Assembly: GCF_002179965.1 (NCBI RefSeq)
Contig: NZ_NGUQ01000018.1
Span: 558,001 to 622,000 of the forward strand
Source: Pandoraea sp. PE-S2T-3
Lineage (GTDB): Bacteria; Pseudomonadota; Gammaproteobacteria; Burkholderiales; Burkholderiaceae
Length of the DNA stretch: 64,000 bases
Direction of reading: 5' to 3'
Numbering within the stretch: the first letter of the stretch is position 1; every line of letters starts with the position of its first letter. Below the pieces are notes generated by a model. The model had not been told where the DNA came from. It ran no database searches and saw only the letters and a program-made list of their open reading frames with translations. Below, piece after piece: positions 39,624-48,364 of the stretch. The translations under genes and the position numbers were made by a program.

Positions 39624-40268
39624 TCAACCCGTACCCGACCACTTCAGCAGTCGCGTCAGGTCGCTCTTGATGCGGCCCGGGTCGGGGTTCTTCGGAAACG
39701 CCATCATCAGATTGCCCAGCGGGTCGACCAGATAGATGTGATCGCGCAGGCCGGTGCCCTCTTGCGTCGGCAGCCAGTTGGCCAATGCCACCGGGTCGGC
39801 ACGCAAACGGCGCGTGTCTTCGTAGGCCGTGTCGAGCTTGTCCGAGACGGCGTTGTCGTCCGTCACCAGCCAGATCGTTTCCACGCGCGTACGCTCGTTG
39901 CCCTGCAACACGCGGATCTGCCGCATGTAGAAGAGCTTGCTCACACAATTCTCATCGCACGCCGCCGTGTCCGCGCTGATCAGCAGCCACTTGCCCTTGA
40001 GGGACGTCAGCGGCAGGGTCTCGTTGGTCTCGTCGTCGCGTACGACCAGTGCAGGCAGCGGACGCTGCGGCTCGATCAGCTTGCCGTACGACGACGTGCC
40101 GCCCTGCGGCTTGAACACGAAATACATCAGGTAAGCCGCCACGGCCGGTGCCGCGCACACGGCGAACAGCAGCACCAGCATGCGCCGCGCCTTGCGGCGT
40201 TGCACCGGGTCGATCGCCGGTGTCGTGGGTGCGGATTTGGCCTGCCCGCTGGTCACATCTGCACTCAT
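39624..40268 (-). CDS. Membrane-anchored SCO-like protein of the cox locus
   Basis: 214 residues from ATG 40268, which overlaps the SURF1 stop (ATGA). A cytoplasmic leader and one helix (MLVLLFAVCAAPAVAAYLMYFV) precede a thioredoxin-like domain: GKWLLISADTAACDENCVSKLFYMRQIR has a CxxxC pair as in Sco, and HIYLVDPLGNLMMAFP ends it. There is no obvious third ligand His as in SCO1. It probably helps copper or thiol handling during oxidase assembly. Related bacteria carry the same gene between surf1 and ctaA. Confidence 0.8.
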   Translation of the reverse strand: MSADVTSGQAKSAPTTPAIDPVQRRKARRMLVLLFAVCAAPAVAAYLMYFVFKPQGGTSSYGKLIEPQRPLPALVVRDDETNETLPLTSLKGKWLLISADTAACDENCVSKLFYMRQIRVLQGNERTRVETIWLVTDDNAVSDKLDTAYEDTRRLRADPVALANWLPTQEGTGLRDHIYLVDPLGNLMMAFPKNPDPGRIKSDLTRLLKWSGTG

Positions 40269-41026
40269 ATCCGCCTCATGTTCTGCGCTGGGTTTGCCAG
40301 CCGACGGCCGCGCTTGTATGCCAGCCGCAGCCCCAACAGCGCGAGGATCAGCGACATGCCGAACCACTGCGCCATATAACCATAGTTGCGATCTGCGCCA
40401 CTTGCCGGTGCCGGCCAGTCGCGCAGCAGATGATCGCCCGTGTCGTTCGTCTGCATGATCACGAACGGCTGTAACGGCAAGCCGGTCTCGCGCGCGTAAT
40501 CGCCCGCGTCGAGATTCTGCCGGATCATCAACCCTGCCGCCGAGCCGCCATGCCCCAGTTCGAAGGCGCGTGACGGATCGGGTTGGGCCAGGCCCTCGAT
40601 CGTCACGTCGCCCGCAGGTGTCGGGTACGGCATGATCGCGGCGCGATCGCGCAAGTCGCGCGGCAGCCAGCCACGATTCACGAGTACGACGCGATCCGGC
40701 GTGACCTGCAACGCCATCACCACGTAGAACCCCGGGAGTTCGTTGCGCGGGCGGTTATCCAGATACACGACACGATTCTGGAGAAAATGCCCGGTCACGC
40801 GAACACGCCGGTTGGCGACGTCGGACAACGTATAAGCGCGCGCGTTCGGGCCACGCTCAAGCTCGATCACCGGCGCGTGCTCAGCCTGTTCGATCTGCGC
40901 CTGACGGTCCAGCCGCAGATGAGCGCGGCCGTATTGCCACACGCCCAGCGCAGCGGTCAGCGCCACGCCCAGCACAATCAGCAGCGCCGGCACGGGCCGC
41001 ATGCCGCGAAAAAGGGTTTTCAACAC
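40265..41026 (-). CDS. SURF1 family cytochrome oxidase assembly protein
   Basis: 253 residues with a helix at each end (PALLIVLGVALTAALGVWQY and FGMSLILALLGLRLAY). Between them is the SURF1 periplasmic domain: RRVRVTGHFLQNRVVYLDNRP, GFYVVMALQ, VLVNRGWLPRDL. Involved in haem A insertion into subunit I. First gene of the surf1-SCOlike-ctaA-ctaB-SCO string, which must have its own promoter because the next gene upstream is on the opposite strand. Confidence 0.95.
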   Translation of the reverse strand: MLKTLFRGMRPVPALLIVLGVALTAALGVWQYGRAHLRLDRQAQIEQAEHAPVIELERGPNARAYTLSDVANRRVRVTGHFLQNRVVYLDNRPRNELPGFYVVMALQVTPDRVVLVNRGWLPRDLRDRAAIMPYPTPAGDVTIEGLAQPDPSRAFELGHGGSAAGLMIRQNLDAGDYARETGLPLQPFVIMQTNDTGDHLLRDWPAPASGADRNYGYMAQWFGMSLILALLGLRLAYKRGRRLANPAQNMRRI

Positions 41027-41135
41027 TTACGTTCCTTGTCTGGCAGCGCGTGAGAGCCCTCGCGCACACTGCATTGCAGCGTGCCAGCCGGGGCTCGTTG
41101 CCCGATAATGACGCATTCCCGTCATCCAGCCGATC

Positions 41136-41339
41136 ATGCGCATTCTCGTTGCCATCGCCTTCATCTTGATTCTCGGCAGTCTGGCGTCCGCATTGTTTTT
41201 CATGATGCGGGACAAGGGCCGATCCAATCGCACCGTCCATTCACTCATGGTGCGGGTCGGCCTGTCGGTGACGCTGTTTCTGCTCATCCTGTTTGCCAAC
41301 TGGATGGGCTGGATTCACAGCACGGGCATACGATACTGA
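41136..41339 (+). CDS. Twin-transmembrane protein (DUF2909 family)
   Basis: A 67-residue protein: MRILVAIAFILILGSLASAL is helix 1, a short loop MRDKGRSNRT follows, then SVTLFLLILFANWMGW. This is the typical DUF2909 two-helix hairpin that accompanies cox loci. It is the only plus-strand gene inside an otherwise minus-strand locus. The function is unknown. Confidence 0.88.
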   Translation: MRILVAIAFILILGSLASALFFMMRDKGRSNRTVHSLMVRVGLSVTLFLLILFANWMGWIHSTGIRY

Positions 41340-41552
41340 GTCCCGCGCGCGAGCCCTGCGGCAAATCGCCGCACCCATCGCTCACCTCTCGTGCGGATCG
41401 AAACCCGGGCGCAGTGACGTTCAGTAAACGTTCGTCACGGCTCGCGTCGACGCCCCGGCCCACCCCGCGCGCATTGCTGCGACATATGGCCGCATTCTCG
41501 GCGGCACCCTGACGCATTCCCCGCATTCCCCACATTCCCGCTTCGCGAACGC

Positions 41553-41586
41553 TGCAAACAGAAACGCCGCCGGAATCCGGCGGCGT
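41553..41586 (-). terminator. Terminator after cytochrome oxidase subunit III
   Basis: ACGCCGCCGG and CCGGCGGCGT form a 10-bp stem; on the minus strand TTTCTGTTT follows. It ends the ctaC-ctaE unit. Confidence 0.75.
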
Positions 41587-41627
41587 GTCACACCGATCGA
41601 TACGCGATTCGATACGGCGTTAGGCCA

Positions 41628-42488
41628 TCAGAGCCAGTACACCACGACGTACAGACCCAGCCACACGACGTCCACAAAGTGCCAGTACCAAGCGGCGCCT
41701 TCGAAGCCGAAGTGATGCTCCGGCGTGAAGTGGCCCTTGATCAGGCGAATCAGCATGACAGAGAGCATGATCGCGCCCAGCATCACGTGGAAGCCGTGGA
41801 AACCCGTGAGCAGGAAGAACGTCGAGCCATACACGCCCGAAGTCAGCTTCAGGTTCAGCTCGGTGTAGGCGTGGTGATACTCATACGCTTGGAAGCCCAG
41901 GAACACGAAGCCCAGCACGACCGTGGCGAACAGCCAGAAGATCGCGCTGCCACGATGATTCGCACGCAAGGCATGGTGCGAAATCGTGAGCGTGACGCCC
42001 GAGGTCAGCAGCAGTGCTGTGTTGAGCGTCGGGATCGGCCACGGGCCCATCGTCTCGAACGCATCGACCACACCGGCCGGGCCGGCGTTCGGCCACACAG
42101 CGGTGAAGTCGGGCCAGAGCAGCTTGTTGTCGAGATCGCCGAGCCACGGCATCGCCAGCGTGCGCGCATAGAACAATGCGCCAAAGAACGCGGCGAAGAA
42201 CATCACCTCGGAGAAGATGAACCAGCTCATCCCCCAGCGATACGAGACGTCGATGCGCTTGCTGTAAAGCCCGCCCTCCGACTCGGCAATCGAATCGCCG
42301 AACCACGAACGCAGGACCCACAGCACCCACAGCAGGCCGGCCAGTGCCGTCCACGGGGCCCACGGCAGCCCGTTGACCCACGCGGCAGCCGAGCCGAGCA
42401 CCACCAGCAGGCCGATGCTGCAATTGACCGGGTGGCGCGATGGCGCCGGTACGAAGTAATAAGGCGCCGTTTGGTGTTGACCACTCAT
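41628..42488 (-). CDS. ctaE: Cytochrome c oxidase subunit III
   Basis: Core membrane subunit that stabilises the oxidase and its proton uptake. ATG 42488 (GGAGAG upstream) gives 286 residues with seven helices. Recognisable parts: YRWGMSWFIFSEVMFFAAFFGALFY, GFHGFHVMLGAIMLSVMLIR and the C-terminal AWYWHFVDVVWLGLYVVVYW. Also known as coxC. Confidence 0.96.
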   Translation of the reverse strand: MSGQHQTAPYYFVPAPSRHPVNCSIGLLVVLGSAAAWVNGLPWAPWTALAGLLWVLWVLRSWFGDSIAESEGGLYSKRIDVSYRWGMSWFIFSEVMFFAAFFGALFYARTLAMPWLGDLDNKLLWPDFTAVWPNAGPAGVVDAFETMGPWPIPTLNTALLLTSGVTLTISHHALRANHRGSAIFWLFATVVLGFVFLGFQAYEYHHAYTELNLKLTSGVYGSTFFLLTGFHGFHVMLGAIMLSVMLIRLIKGHFTPEHHFGFEGAAWYWHFVDVVWLGLYVVVYWL

Positions 42489-42523
42489 TCTTATCTCTCC
42501 AGGCTTGGTTCTCTTTGTCTGAA

Positions 42524-42745
42524 TCACGTCGCGAGGCGGATGGCGAGCTTCGCCAGCAGCACCAGCGCCACCACGAACAGGATGCCCCCGATCAGTCCCG
42601 CGATAATCAGATGCACAGGGTTGAGCTGCGCCATGTCGCGGTCGTGATCACGCCCCTTGCGCACGCCGAAGAACGACCAGAACACCGCTTTCACGGTCTG
42701 GACAAACGACAGCTTGCGACGGGTCGCCTCCTTGAGGTCATCCAT
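42524..42745 (-). CDS. DUF2970 family small membrane protein
   Basis: 73 residues from ATG 42745. A basic N-terminal half (RRKLSFVQTVKAVFWSFFGVRKG) precedes one hydrophobic helix (PVHLIIAGLIGGILFVVALVLL). DUF2970 genes are regular members of betaproteobacterial cox operons; the role is unknown. It overlaps the ctaG stop by 8 nt. Confidence 0.85.
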   Translation of the reverse strand: MDDLKEATRRKLSFVQTVKAVFWSFFGVRKGRDHDRDMAQLNPVHLIIAGLIGGILFVVALVLLAKLAIRLAT

Positions 42746-43361
42746 TGCTGCCCTTGCCTCCGCTTCCACCCGTTAGCGCACCCGGCACCGTCGCCGGGGC
42801 GTTCGACACATCCGCACGCTGGTTAGCGTCGGCTTTGCCGAGATCGAAAAAAGTGTAGGACAGCGTAATCGTCGTCACATCTTTTGGCAGCTTCGTGTCC
42901 ACCACGAACACCACCGGAAATTCCTTGGCCTCACCGGCCCTGAGCGTCTGCTGCGTGAAGCAGAAACACTCGATCTTCTTGAAGTAGCTCGCCGCCTGCG
43001 CTGGGGCGTAGCTCGGAATCGCCTGCGCCCGAACCTCATGCGGCTGCTGGTTCGCCACTTCGTACTCGATCGTCGCAATCTGCCCCGGGTGAACGGTCAG
43101 ACTGCTCTTGGCCGGTTTGAACCGCAACGGCCCCTGCGCATTCGCATCGAACTCGACAATGATCGTGCGGCTCTCGTCGACTTGCGAATTGCGCGCGGTC
43201 AGCTCGTTCGTGCGATCGCCCAGTTGGTTGATGCCCACGAGATCGCAGAACGCGCGGTAGAACGGCACCATGGCGTAGCCGAAACCGAACATCACCGCGA
43301 CCAGCAACAACAACTTGCTGAAGGTGCGCACATTGAGCCGCCGCATACCAGCCATATTCAT
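42738..43361 (-). CDS. ctaG: Cytochrome c oxidase assembly protein CtaG (Cox11)
   Basis: Inserts copper B into subunit I. 207 residues with one membrane helix (SKLLLLVAVMFGFGYAMVPFY), then the periplasmic Cox11 domain with copper motif KKIECFCFTQQTL (CFCF). The final 25 residues are Gly/Ala-rich. It follows the 39-residue small protein within the operon. Confidence 0.95.
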   Translation of the reverse strand: MNMAGMRRLNVRTFSKLLLLVAVMFGFGYAMVPFYRAFCDLVGINQLGDRTNELTARNSQVDESRTIIVEFDANAQGPLRFKPAKSSLTVHPGQIATIEYEVANQQPHEVRAQAIPSYAPAQAASYFKKIECFCFTQQTLRAGEAKEFPVVFVVDTKLPKDVTTITLSYTFFDLGKADANQRADVSNAPATVPGALTGGSGGKGSNG

Positions 43362-43423
43362 CCTTTTCCATCTCGCCGAACGCCGGTTGCCCAGCGTCCG
43401 GTGCCCAGCTTTTGCGCGTAGCG

Positions 43424-43543
43424 TCAGATCCCGCCCAGCAACTTGGCCTTGATCATCACGCCGAAGAAGAAAATCGCGACCACCGACGCCAGAATCAATC
43501 CGGTGCGCAGGTTCTTTGCGCGTTGTTCACGTGCGAGTGCCAT
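43424..43543 (-). CDS. Cytochrome oxidase small assembly protein (39 residues)
   Basis: Starts at ATG 43543, 2 nt after the ctaD stop. MALAREQRAKNLRTGLILAS leads into a single helix (ILASVVAIFFFGVMIKAK) and a short tail LLGGI. A basic leader plus one helix, directly between coxA and ctaG, is the pattern of the small assembly proteins annotated at this position in related genomes. Confidence 0.85.
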   Translation of the reverse strand: MALAREQRAKNLRTGLILASVVAIFFFGVMIKAKLLGGI

Positions 43544-43545
43544 GT

Positions 43546-45138
43546 TCAATGCACCTTCGGCGGCGTCTCAAACGTGTGGAACGGGGCCGGGCTCGGCACG
43601 GTCCACTCGAGACCTTCGGCGCCATCCCACGGCTTGGCTTCTGCCGCCGGACCACTGCGCCACGTCGGCAGCGCGATGCAGAACAGGAAGTACACCTGCA
43701 TCAGGCCGAAACCGAACGCGCCGATCGTCGCGATCTGGTTGAAGTCCGTGAACTGCGCCGGGTAGTCGGCATAGCGACGCGGCATGCCGGCCAGCCCCAG
43801 GAAGTGCATCGGGAAGAACGTCACGTTGAACGTGATGAGCGAGCCCCAGAAGTGGAACTTGCCGCGCCACTCGTTGTACATGTGGCCTGTCCACTTCGGC
43901 ACCCAGTAATAGAACCCTGAGAAGAGCGCGAAGAGTGAACCAGCCACTAGCACATAGTGGAAGTGCGCCACCACGTAGTAAGTGCCGTGCATCTGAATGT
44001 CGAGCGGGGCCAGCGAGAGGATCAGGCCGGTGAAGCCGCCCATCGTGAACACGAACAGGAAGCCCACGGCGAAGAGCATCGGCGTCTCGAACGTGAGCGC
44101 GCCCTTCCACATCGTGGCGACCCAGTTGAACACCTTCACGCCGGTGGGCACCGAGATGAGCATCGTCGCGTACATGAAGAACAGCTGGCCCGTGACCGGC
44201 ATGCCGGTCACGAACATGTGGTGCGCCCACACCATGAACGAGAGAATCGCGATCGACGCCGTGGCGTACACCATCGAGCTATAGCCGAACAGCGGCTTGC
44301 GCGAGAACGCCGGAATCACCTGCGAGACGATCCCGAACGCCGGCAAGATCATGATGTACACCTCGGGGTGACCGAAGAACCAGAAAATATGCTGGTACAT
44401 CACCGGATCGCCGCCGCCTGCTGCATTGAAGAACGACGTGCCGAAGTGACGGTCCGTGAGCAGCATCGTGATCGCGCCTGCGAGCACCGGCATCACGGCG
44501 ATGAGCAGGTAGGCGGTGATCAGCCACGTCCACACGAACATCGGCATCTTCATGAGCGTCATGCCCGGCGCGCGCATGTTCAGAATGGTCACGATGATGT
44601 TGATCGCGCCCATGATCGACGAAGCGCCGAGAATGTGCGCGCCGAAGATCGCCAGATCCTGGCCCGGCCCCATCTGCACCGACAGCGGCGCGTACATCGT
44701 CCAGCCGGCTGCCGTGGCACCGCCCGGCACGAGGAACGACGAAATCAGCAGCAGACCGCCGACCGGCAGCAGCCAGAAGCTGAAGTTGTTCATCCGCGCG
44801 AAGGCCATGTCCGACGCACCGATCTGCAACGGGATCATCCAGTTCGCAAACCCCACGAACGCCGGCATGATCGCGCCGAAAATCATCACCAGCCCGTGCA
44901 TCGTGGTGAGCTGATTGAAAAACTCCGGACGAATGAATTGCAGGCCCGGTTCAAACAATTCCGCACGGATCATCAACGCCATCACGCCGCCCGAGAGCAG
45001 CATGACGAACGAGAAGATCATGTACATCGTGCCGATGTCCTTGTGATTCGTCGCGAACAGCCAGCGACGCCATCCGTGCGGATGGTCGTGCGCGTGATCG
45101 TCGTGACCCGCCACGTGATCGTGAGCGATGGAACTCAT
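43546..45138 (-). CDS. ctaD: Cytochrome c oxidase subunit I (aa3 type)
   Basis: Catalytic subunit with haem a, haem a3 and CuB. ATG 45138 (GGAGAT upstream) gives 530 residues with twelve helices. Visible signatures: TTMHGLVMIFGAIMP (haem a His), WFFGHPEVYIMILPAFG (CuB His and the His-Tyr cross-link region), VWAHHMFVTGMP (two CuB His) and VVAHFHYVLV (haem a3/a His). The N-terminal His/Asp-rich stretch HDHVAGHDDHAHDHPHG could bind metal. Also known as coxA. Confidence 0.97.
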   Translation of the reverse strand: MSSIAHDHVAGHDDHAHDHPHGWRRWLFATNHKDIGTMYMIFSFVMLLSGGVMALMIRAELFEPGLQFIRPEFFNQLTTMHGLVMIFGAIMPAFVGFANWMIPLQIGASDMAFARMNNFSFWLLPVGGLLLISSFLVPGGATAAGWTMYAPLSVQMGPGQDLAIFGAHILGASSIMGAINIIVTILNMRAPGMTLMKMPMFVWTWLITAYLLIAVMPVLAGAITMLLTDRHFGTSFFNAAGGGDPVMYQHIFWFFGHPEVYIMILPAFGIVSQVIPAFSRKPLFGYSSMVYATASIAILSFMVWAHHMFVTGMPVTGQLFFMYATMLISVPTGVKVFNWVATMWKGALTFETPMLFAVGFLFVFTMGGFTGLILSLAPLDIQMHGTYYVVAHFHYVLVAGSLFALFSGFYYWVPKWTGHMYNEWRGKFHFWGSLITFNVTFFPMHFLGLAGMPRRYADYPAQFTDFNQIATIGAFGFGLMQVYFLFCIALPTWRSGPAAEAKPWDGAEGLEWTVPSPAPFHTFETPPKVH

Positions 45139-45173
45139 ACCCAATCTCCTTCCTCGACTTGGTCGAACGGCAC

Positions 45174-46388
45174 TTAACTATTCTTCGCTGCGCGCACAGC
45201 GTTGGCGGCATCACCGGCATTGGCCGACTTGTTGCCACGCGCTTCGCGCACCTGTGCCGGCTGAACGACGTCGCCGGTCTTGTTGCTCCACGAGTTGCGC
45301 TCGAACGTAATCACGGCGGCCAACTCCACATCGTTCAGATGCGACCAGTTCGGCATCGCATTCTTGCCATGCAGCACGATGCTGATGTGATCGGCCACCG
45401 GGCCCGTCACGATCTTCCCGCCATCGAGTGCCGGGAAGGCACCGCCGCCCTTGCCGTTCGGCTGGTGGCAAACCGCGCAGTTCGAGGCGTAGACCTTCTG
45501 GCCACGCTCCATGAGTTCTGCCACGGTGTAGGTCTTGTTGGGATCGTCGGCGGAGGCCGCCATCAACTTCTTCTGCGCGTCGACCCACTTGGTGTAGTCC
45601 TCTTCCGAGACGACCTTCACCACGACCGGCATGTATGCGTGTTCCTTGCCACACAACTCGGTACAGAAGCCGCGATACTCGCCCACCTTCTCGGCCTTGA
45701 ACCACGTGTCGCGCACGAAGCCAGGAATCGCATCCTGCTTGATACCGAAGGCCGGCACGTAGAACGAGTGAATCACGTCGTTGGCCGTCGTGATCAGGCG
45801 CACCTTCTTGTTGACCGGCACGACCATCGGGTTATCGACTTCTTGCAGGTACGTATTGCTCTTGGGTTCCTGACCGTCGATCTGGCTGCGCGGCGTGCTG
45901 AGCGTGGAGAGGAACTTGATGCCCTCGCCGTCGCCCTTGAGGTAGTCGTAGCCCCACTTCCACTGGTAGCCGGTGACTTTGATGGTCAGGTCGGCGTTGG
46001 TGGTGTCCTTCATCGCCACCACGGTTTTCGTGGCAGGCAGCGCCATCAGAATCACGATGATGAACGGCACGACCGTCCAGATCACCTCGACCGTGGTGCT
46101 TTCATGGAAATTCGCGGGCTGATGGCCCTTGGATTTGCGGTGCTTGATGATCGAATAGAACATCACGCCGAACACGCCGATGAAGATCACCAGACAGATG
46201 ATCAGCATCATGGTGTGCAGGCTGTGAAGCTCTTCCGCAAGCTTGGTGACCGGCGGCTGGAAGTTGAGCTCGTTGACGGCCGGTCCCCCCGGCATATCGG
46301 AGACCGCCGCCACTGCCAGTGCCGGAGCGCCGGCGAGCAGTGAGGCGCCCGCAAGGAAAGCCGCCAGGGCATGTTTCGTTTTTTTCAT
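45174..46388 (-). CDS. ctaC: Cytochrome c oxidase subunit II with fused cytochrome c domain
   Basis: Receives electrons from cytochrome c at CuA. ATG 46388 (AAGGAAG upstream) gives 404 residues. A signal peptide ends near ALAVAAV; two membrane helices follow. The CuA site is CTELCGKEHAYMP (C-x3-C-x3-H-x2-M). A C-terminal cytochrome c domain has the haem motif CAVCH and a distal Met in KNAMPNWSHL. This caa3-like fusion is common in betaproteobacteria. It leads the operon after the DUF2244 gene. Confidence 0.96.
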   Translation of the reverse strand: MKKTKHALAAFLAGASLLAGAPALAVAAVSDMPGGPAVNELNFQPPVTKLAEELHSLHTMMLIICLVIFIGVFGVMFYSIIKHRKSKGHQPANFHESTTVEVIWTVVPFIIVILMALPATKTVVAMKDTTNADLTIKVTGYQWKWGYDYLKGDGEGIKFLSTLSTPRSQIDGQEPKSNTYLQEVDNPMVVPVNKKVRLITTANDVIHSFYVPAFGIKQDAIPGFVRDTWFKAEKVGEYRGFCTELCGKEHAYMPVVVKVVSEEDYTKWVDAQKKLMAASADDPNKTYTVAELMERGQKVYASNCAVCHQPNGKGGGAFPALDGGKIVTGPVADHISIVLHGKNAMPNWSHLNDVELAAVITFERNSWSNKTGDVVQPAQVREARGNKSANAGDAANAVRAAKNS

Positions 46389-46455
46389 AGCTTCCTTACC
46401 CAAAATTACCATCCAAATCCTCCCTGGCGGTCGCCCGAGATCGTCTCCATCTCTC

Positions 46456-46938
46456 TCAGGCCTCTTGGGCAAGACAACGGCGCAGCTCGCGCGCAAACGT
46501 TTCGCGGCGATGCGGCGCAAGGTAGGAACCGACAGTGACCGAGCGGCTGCCCGAGCGCAAGGTGATGCGCAAACGCGGCGGCTTCTCGATGTCGATGCGC
46601 ACCCAGCGGGGATTGAACTCGTATTGCGTCAACCTCTGTGCTGAACGTTGCTCGACCACAAGGCTCACGGGCGACAACCGAATGACCTCGTAATCTGTGG
46701 CATGCCGGGCATGAATGACGAACGCAACGCCCACCACGAGCAAGTCCAGGCCTGTGAACGGCAAGACCAACCACCCACCGCGCCACGCCGCAATCAAGGC
46801 AACACCCAGCGACACGGCGGCCAACGACAGGTAGAACAGGACAAACTGGCGCGGCGATATCGCGCAGTTGCGCTTGTGCTTCCATTCCTTCGTCACCGAT
46901 CCGGCTTCGGAAGAAGAGGCTGCGAGCATCGCCGTCAC
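46456..46938 (-). CDS. DUF2244 domain membrane protein
   Basis: 160 residues: a short cytoplasmic leader, KHKRNCAISPRQFVLFYLSLA leading into two hydrophobic segments (residues 37-75), then a cytoplasmic beta-rich domain with FNPRWVRIDIEKPPRLRITLRSG. DUF2244 genes regularly precede cytochrome oxidase subunit II. It lies 67 nt upstream of ctaC on the same strand. The function is unknown. Confidence 0.88.
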   Translation of the reverse strand: MTAMLAASSSEAGSVTKEWKHKRNCAISPRQFVLFYLSLAAVSLGVALIAAWRGGWLVLPFTGLDLLVVGVAFVIHARHATDYEVIRLSPVSLVVEQRSAQRLTQYEFNPRWVRIDIEKPPRLRITLRSGSRSVTVGSYLAPHRRETFARELRRCLAQEA

Positions 46939-47527
46939 CCGTGGGGCATTTTGGGTCTTTCATGTCCGACGGCCGGGAACTAGTTACGTCCGGGCCGCGA
47001 CAAACTGCCGCATTATAGAACGCGCCTTCTCGAAGCGACAACATTGATACCGAGTATTTGGCGCGCCATAGCATCCTCCTGAACTCATTGATGCAAAAGG
47101 GAAATCCGGTTATTCCCTTAGCTGGCGAAGCGCGCGCGGAAGCGTCTACGGGATACTCCCTATGCTTTGCGCGTTTGACACATTGCAACACGACACAAGT
47201 CATTGCGGTGTCCTGAATAGCCTGTCGCCGATCTTGTCAAACACCGCTCACCGCATCACCGATTGACTCGGTCGTGACACATTCGCCGTCGCCTGCCGAT
47301 CCATCGCGCGCGTTACGATGTGATGAAATGCGGGATTCGTCCGATATCCATCAACAGTAGACGTTGCACCGGATTTCGCGTGCGACGTTATGTCGCGCCC
47401 TTCGCCGGGTCGCGCCGTGACAACACTGCTGCGATGCCGCGACGGCGGTGGCGGGCCGCCTGTGTTCTCGCGTGCTACAAGCGATGCATGTTCCCTACAT
47501 GAACGCCGATGCCGGCGAAACGATGCC
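46939..47527. other. Intergenic region between the cox operon and luxR
   Basis: 589 nt without a convincing gene. It holds the cox promoter (47012-47041), a perfect dyad AAGGGAA-N9-TTCCCTT at 47097-47119, the dyad-like GGGATACTCCC near 47150, and GTTTGACA/TGTCAAAC arms at 47173-47180 and 47235-47242. The short palindrome CATGT-N5-ACATG at 47487-47501 lies just before luxR. Confidence 0.6.
47012..47041 (-). promoter_or_regulatory. Promoter of the DUF2244-ctaC-ctaD cox operon
   Basis: On the minus strand TATAAT (47012-47017) is a perfect -10, and TTGTCG (47036-47041) a 4-of-6 -35 with an 18-nt spacer. The predicted start is about 65 nt before the DUF2244 gene. Confidence 0.65.
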
Positions 47528-48268
47528 ATGCGTTGCGCGATCCTTCACGCGTTTGCCGACGGTCTGCAAACGCTTCAGACGGCCTCCGATTTCGACGCAC
47601 TGCACGCGACGCTGCAATCGCTGTGCGGTCTGCTCAGACAACGCTACTTCCGCTATCAGGGGCAGTTCACGTTGCCACGCGGCGATGCGGCGGCGCCTGA
47701 CGTCTCCAACTACCCCGAATCGTGGCAGCGCCGTTATAACGAATGCGGCTATGCCGCCCTCGACCCCGTGCTCGCACGAGCGCGCACGCAGATGACACCC
47801 GTTGAGTGGGCGCCTGACTTGTTCGCGACACCGGAAGCTTCGCGTTTTCGCTGCGAGCAAACGGCGGCGGGCCTTTGCACGGGCGTGACGTATCCGGTGT
47901 TTGCGCCATCCGGCGCGGCGGGCATGTTGAGTCTTGCCGCCTCGGATGCCCGCCCGCGCCCGCGTTTGCGGGCCTGGACGCAACACCTCGGTGCAGCGCT
48001 GGCGACGCATGTGCACGATGCCGCGTGGCGTATCGTGCAACGCGAGGCCTCGCGCGCTTCACCACCGGCGCTGACACCACGAGAGCGCGAATGCCTGCAA
48101 TGGGTGGCACGCGGCAAGACGTCATGGGAAATTGGCCGCATCCTGACGATCTCGGAACACGGCGTGGTCTTTCATCTGCGCAGTGTGATGCGCAAGTTCG
48201 AGGTATCGAGCCGGCACCGCGCGGCAAAACTGGCCAGCGAGTACGGTTTGCTCGACGAAGTGCATTGA
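47528..48268 (+). CDS. LuxR-type acyl-homoserine-lactone receptor, solo
   Basis: Transcription regulator of 246 residues from ATG 47528. The autoinducer-binding domain keeps the six invariant positions of the TraR/LuxR family with matching spacing: W66, Y70, D79, P80, W94 and G119. The C-terminal HTH starts LTPRERECLQWVARGKTSWE and keeps the conserved Glu, Leu and Gly (E186, L190, G196). No luxI synthase gene is present here, so it is a solo or its synthase lies elsewhere. It converges on the nine-gene biosynthetic operon, 96 nt from the NHL gene stop. In-frame starts upstream to 47390 lack conservation. Confidence 0.92.
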   Translation: MRCAILHAFADGLQTLQTASDFDALHATLQSLCGLLRQRYFRYQGQFTLPRGDAAAPDVSNYPESWQRRYNECGYAALDPVLARARTQMTPVEWAPDLFATPEASRFRCEQTAAGLCTGVTYPVFAPSGAAGMLSLAASDARPRPRLRAWTQHLGAALATHVHDAAWRIVQREASRASPPALTPRERECLQWVARGKTSWEIGRILTISEHGVVFHLRSVMRKFEVSSRHRAAKLASEYGLLDEVH

Positions 48269-48364
48269 GGCCGGAGACGTCACGGCGTAGCTGCATTTCG
48301 ACGCTCGAGACGCCTCGACGATGCTGCCGCCTGGTTTGTGCGCGCCATCTCCGACGAACTGACA

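Noticed and set aside
43957-45177. 406-residue plus-strand frame opposite ctaD
   Set aside because: Arg/His-rich composition, no family resemblance, and fully antisense to cytochrome oxidase subunit I.
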